From Paracentrotus lividus (lineage: Eukaryota > Echinodermata > Echinoidea > Camarodonta > Echinidae): a stretch of DNA of 64,000 nucleotides. Made by a program: the position numbers and the translations under genes. The stretch spans positions 1,731,364 through 1,795,363 of the forward strand of contig CALNVZ010000649.1 of the NCBI GenBank assembly GCA_940671915.1, read 5' to 3'. The notes beneath the pieces were generated by a model that saw only the letters and a list, made by a program, of their open reading frames with translations, ran no database searches and had not been told where the DNA came from. Positions 60,509-64,000 of this stretch are shown here, piece after piece (the first letter of the stretch is position 1; each line of letters begins with the position of its first letter).

Positions 60509-60661
60509 CTTAAGTCCTCCATCCTGTCCAGCTGGTGTACCTTCCATAACCTCTGATATAGTGATAGGAGCCCTGACTGAATCGTACTCTCCTTTCAATG
60601 AGAAGCCATAACCCTCGTCGGATTTCTCCAGAGTGATGTGCAGATAATCACAAACAACATC
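60509..60661 (-). CDS. ABCC-PDZ gene, PDZ exon 1
   Basis: A 153-bp exon, acceptor TTTTTCAG (AG at 60662-60663), donor GTAAAA, phase 0 at both ends. It encodes DYLHITLEKSDEGYGFSLKG (first strands and a carboxylate-binding loop with GYGF in place of GLGF). Then RAPITISEVMEGTPAGQDGG follows, as in the strand and loop leading to the G-L-x-V-G-D turn. The fold continues in the exon at 58669-58875. The combined domain of about 85 aa is full length. PDZ domains bind C-terminal peptides and scaffold membrane transporters. Confidence 0.8.
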
Positions 60662-61001
60662 CTGAAAAAGAGATAAAATAAATTTTAAACACTTCTGCGG
60701 TAGACTTTCATGTCTCTTGCTAATACAACTTACTCTATGTGCTTTAGAACTGGTCATTGCTTGAGAGAAAAAGACATTCATCACTTTCAAACTCTACAAG
60801 TTGGTGTAAAATGGATTTTATTTGAAATGGTTATGTTCAGGGTAGTTAAATGAGATATTCTTTCATATTATTGTGCAAAATAAGGTTTAAAATACATGTA
60901 CCACAAATTTTAAAAAAAGGGTAAGGGATTAAGCTCAATATTTTACATCCTTCAATTCTGACTTCTTTGAACCAGGAGCTCATTATCAACTATATTCTTA
61001 C

Positions 61002-61047
61002 CTTGCATGTACATATAGTTCCATCACGTGTGGTTTTCTCAATAGCA
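61002..61047 (-). CDS. ABCC-PDZ gene, 46-bp linker exon
   Basis: Acceptor TTTTTTACAG (AG at 61048-61049), donor GTAAGA. It completes a phase 2 codon and exits in phase 0, encoding AIEKTTRDGTICTCK. This is the piece that connects the transporter exon at 62014 to the PDZ exon at 60661 without breaking frame. It is short, so it could be missed or skipped by gene finders. Confidence 0.6.
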
Positions 61048-61109
61048 CTGTAAAAAAGATAATAGTACAATATTTAAACAAGATGAATCCTCGACCGCGC
61101 ACGGTCGAA

Positions 61110-61725
61110 ATTTATGCCTCCGCCATTGCCAGATCAGAAATATACAGCACATTCATCTATTGATTTTCCTTTATACAAAGACATCTTTGACCTTGACCTT
61201 TGACCCCAAACCTTATTAGATCATAGTCCCTCCTAAATTTTTGACCTACATACTCCAAAATATAATAAGATCGTCTTCATGTGGTGATAACTAACACAAT
61301 ACATGAAATTTCACAATTTGACCTCAGTGACCCTTGACCTTTGACCTACATACTCCAAAATCTAATCAGATCATCTTCCTATGGTGATACATACCATCCC
61401 CAAGTTTGAAGTTGATATCTCAAGTGGTTCTTGAGATAACGCGATAACGAGCTTAATACATGGAATTTCACAATTTGACCTCTGTGACCCTTGACCTTTG
61501 ACCTACATACTCCAAAATCTAATCAGATCATCTTCCTATGGTAATAAATACCATCCCCAAGTTTGAAGTTAATATCTCAAGTGGTTCTTGAGATATCGCG
61601 ATAACGAGCAAACGGGACGGACGGACAGACGGACGGACGGACGGACGGACGTACGGACGGACGGACGGACGGACAACCCGATAACATGATGCCTCCGGCA
61701 CCACCTTCGGTGGCGGAGGCATAAA
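61110..61725. mobile_element. Repeat element with TTTATGCCTCCGCC ends, tandem 157-bp units and ACGG array
   Basis: TTTATGCCTCCGCC at 61110-61123 pairs with GGCGGAGGCATAAA at 61712-61725. The interior has two tandem units (starting 61309 and 61466), each with TGACCTTTGACCTACATACT and CTTGAGATATCGCGATAACG-like sequence. An (ACGG)n tract (61612-61677) and a CACCACCTTCGGTGGCGG hairpin end it. The TGACCTTTGACC motif is a direct repeat with 1-bp spacing, like nuclear-receptor DR1 sites. Confidence 0.75.
61612..61677. repeat. (ACGG)n tetranucleotide microsatellite
   Basis: About 15 ACGG units with a few changes (ACAG, ACGT). It creates a spurious VRPSVRPS frame on the minus strand. Confidence 0.95.
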
Positions 61726-62013
61726 AATGGAATAACATTAAAAGACTACAAAAGAGCAATGTTAATCACGCAACATAGTAACCTTCTTATTGAATTGAAA
61801 TGAAGTAAAGAAAACATGATTTAAAGACAATTCAACCTATAACAAATAAAAGTTCTAAAACCAGGGCTTTCCGAATACAAAGTTATTAGTTGTGTGTAAA
61901 CAATTTACAAGCAACACATTGACTTAAAATTCCAGAAAATGTAGATTATAAAACTATATACTGGGTATCAATGAAAATTTTTTTTTTTAAAGGTAGTCCA
62001 AATGTGATCTTAC

Positions 62014-62162
62014 AGAGCCTTGTAATGTTCCAGGGCTATCCTATTCAGCTTTGCAGCTTCTGTCTTTCCTGTCTGGTCTACAAGTTTGCTGAAAGTACTG
62101 TTAGGGTTCTGAAGTAGTTGGTAAGGTTGGTCAAACTCTATCAATCTACCAGCATCAAGAAC
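62014..62162 (-). CDS. ABCC4-like transporter, NBD2 C-terminal exon
   Basis: A 149-bp exon, acceptor ACCACAG (AG at 62163-62164), donor GTAAGA, phase 0 in and phase 2 out. It encodes VLDAGRLIEFDQPYQLLQNP, then STFSKLVDQTGKTEAAKL and LEHYKAL. This corresponds closely to the end of NBD2 in ABCC4/MRP4 (VLDSGRLKEYDEPYVLLQN and GKAEAA in the vertebrate protein). Reading through the donor gives an immediate TAA, so an unspliced transcript would end at HYKAL. The reverse view of this exon is duplicated upstream (62165-63240). Confidence 0.85.
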
Positions 62163-62164
62163 CT

Positions 62165-63240
62165 GTGGTTGGATCAAAAGAATTGGTGAATTATTTTTCT
62201 TGTGCTGTCCACAAGCTTACTGATTGTTATGTTAGGATTCTGAAGGTGGTAATTGAAACTGTAAGAACATATCATTTGGGTAAGACTGGGACAAATTATG
62301 TAAGATATGATCGTCCAGGCAAGTTTCCCCATTAAGGTAGGGTCAATTAATCTCTATCAGTCTACCAGCGCCAAGAACTGGTTTTGGATCAAAAGAATCA
62401 GAAAATAATTTTTTTTTTTTGTGTTGTCGACAATTTTATTGATCTCAATCTCAGGACTCTGAAGATCTTGAAGGTCCACTGTAATCGTGGAAATTTTCGC
62501 GATACATTAATTTTCGCTGATTTCGCGCGAAGATCAGCAGGCGCGAATTCAAAAACGTGCGAATACATGAGCATGCTTTTTTACGCATGTATTGGGTGCA
62601 TTCAATTGCGTGCTTATTAAAATGCAGCTCGAATTCAAGAACCTGTGAGCATTCTTTGAGGCCGCTCAGCGCGATATATTAATTGCGCGAAAATAACAGC
62701 GAATACAGTAACTGAAATTGTAAGAACATATCATTTGGGTAAGACTGGGAAAAAATATGAGTTTCCCCATTAAGGTACCGGTACATCAACAATAAAGACT
62801 TATGAGTGTAGGGTAGAGAGTCTTTATTGTCCAGTCTATAAGCTTACTGAACGTACAGATTTGCAGTAGCTGGTACTATTGATCAATCTCTATCAACCTC
62901 TCTGTACTGGAACATGACATGAAAGATATGATCTTCCAGGCAAGTTTCCCCATTAAGGTAGGGTTGATTAAACACTATCAGCTCACAAGCATTAAGGGCA
63001 AATGACAGTACCAAAAGAAACGGGGTAAAAGTGTCTTTATTCCTAGTTCTACAAGCCTATGTAGCTAATGTTTAGATTCTGAATTAGCTTGTAATTGAGG
63101 CTGAAAAGACATGTTTCATTTGTAAAAGACGAGGACAAGGTATGACAATTTTTATCTTCCAGGCAGCTTTTTCCATCAAGGTACAGTTGATTAATCTATC
63201 TCCTCAAAAGCACCAAGGACCCATAGATATACATTTAATC
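62165..63240 (-). pseudogene. Four degenerate tandem copies of the NBD2-tail exon
   Basis: Copies at about 62205-62399, 62407-62475 plus 62712-62790, 62815-63005 and 63030-63235 resemble the exon at 62014-62162 and its intron flank. Landmarks are the GTCCACAAGCTTACTGA-like start, AGGATTCTGAA and CAATCTCTATCAGTCTACCAG, and the intronic GGATCAAAAGAAT. The copies share an extra block (GGCAAGTTTCCCCATTAAGG) within the exon sequence. The first copy still reads as LGAGRLIEI before a stop. All have stops or indels. A MITE splits the second copy. Confidence 0.65.
62476..62711. mobile_element. MITE family C, copy 2
   Basis: Left CACTGTAATCGTGGAAATTT and right CGAAAATAACAGCGAATACA are inverted ends. 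The interior GAGGCCGCTCAGCGCG matches copy 1 at 51887. It is inserted in an exon-copy relic of the transporter gene, so it postdates the exon duplication. Confidence 0.75.
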
Positions 63241-63303
63241 ATGAGAACGTAAATGGTTTACCCCATTCTGATGCTGGATAAAGACAAGGAATTTATTCAA
63301 TTA

Positions 63304-63552
<249 letters not shown>

Positions 63553-63956
63553 TTAAATAAACATTTCAGATAGTATTGGTTTCTGATAAACCTAATTAAG
63601 AATAATCATATATTCATTTCACATAGGTACATGTACATGTATCCATTTTGGACTAACCAGCATTGTGATGACTGTCAATATTTCATAATAAAGACATAAA
63701 TAAATCATATTTAGACATCAACATGATATACAAGCTCAACTTAGCATTTTGGTGAAATACACATTTTCCAAGGCATCTACCTTGTTACATTACCTAGATC
63801 CATCCACATATTCCTGTTTTCCGATATCAATCAAAATATAGGCTAATTTATATTGAAATGAAATTCATTGTATCAAAAGGTTTATTTATCAAGACTAGTT
63901 TTATAGTAAATGCCCAATTGGAGGACCACACACATTCGAGTGGGCGACCTTAGGGA

Positions 63957-64000
63957 GGCATGATAGCTCAGCTGGTAGTGCAATGGTCTCCTAACAACGA
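63957..64000 (+). mobile_element. tRNA-derived SINE or tRNA gene, 5' end (cut by window edge)
   Basis: GGAGGCATGATAGCTCAGCT, then GGTAGTGCAATGGTCTCC: a clear pol III A-box (TAGCTCAGCTGGTAG) and anticodon-arm region. The T-arm is outside the window. The extra bases in the D-arm and a related B-box fragment near 43.2 kb favour a SINE. Confidence 0.55.

Noticed and set aside
61528-61759. VRPSVRPS-type minus-strand ORFs
   Set aside because: Translation of the ACGG tetranucleotide array.

Overview
This window is nuclear DNA from an animal, most probably an echinoderm and best matching a sea urchin. It is AT-rich, its genes are split by GT-AG introns of hundreds to thousands of bases, and most of the length is intron, microsatellite and small inverted-repeat transposons. 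The sea-urchin assignment is an inference from a RING-less B-box gene without introns, a DIRS1-like tyrosine-recombinase retrotransposon, and marine-invertebrate repeats such as the GACCTTTGACC plus ACGG-tetranucleotide element. No prokaryotic features are present.

Layout: 1-390 holds the 3' end of a non-LTR retrotransposon ORF and one symmetrical phase-1 LDL-receptor class A exon. 2559-3758 is a TA-flanked inverted-repeat element with a second, TTAA-flanked element inside it. 4495-6210 (minus) is an intact single-exon B-box/coiled-coil/propeller-like gene; a frameshifted plus-strand paralogue lies at 15902-17620. Between them, 9960-13357 (minus) is a four-exon SLC16-type transporter with one frame disruption in its central loop. 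16897-25333 is largely transposon sequence plus the left part of a DIRS element. After a 25-base N gap this same stretch recurs at 25761-34374 in an indel-rich form, which I interpret as an assembly artefact. 32340-37303 is the DIRS1-like element with terminal repeats, an internal complementary region, RT/RNase H and tyrosine recombinase, all frameshifted.

37314-40762 (minus) is a complete five-exon secreted-protein gene: signal peptide, Cys-rich exon, EGF-like exon and two unrecognised exons. All four introns are phase 1 and the model gives 262 aa. Its stop codon lies 10 bp from the DIRS terminus. 40.8-46 kb shows no gene that I can support.

46106-63502 (minus) is the most interesting region. 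Two exons at the right encode the end of the second nucleotide-binding domain of an ABCC4-like ABC transporter. They join in frame, through a 46-bp exon, to two exons that form a full PDZ domain, followed by an acidic/Ser-rich tail. A separate last-exon candidate ends in DTAL, a class I PDZ ligand like the ETAL end of vertebrate ABCC4. The window therefore predicts an ABCC transporter with its own C-terminal PDZ domain and possibly its own PDZ ligand. The same locus shows two exon-duplication processes: degenerate copies of the NBD2-tail exon (62165-63240), and a minisatellite built from the 3' half of the first PDZ exon plus its splice donor (59590-60508). Upstream exons of this transporter lie beyond the right edge.
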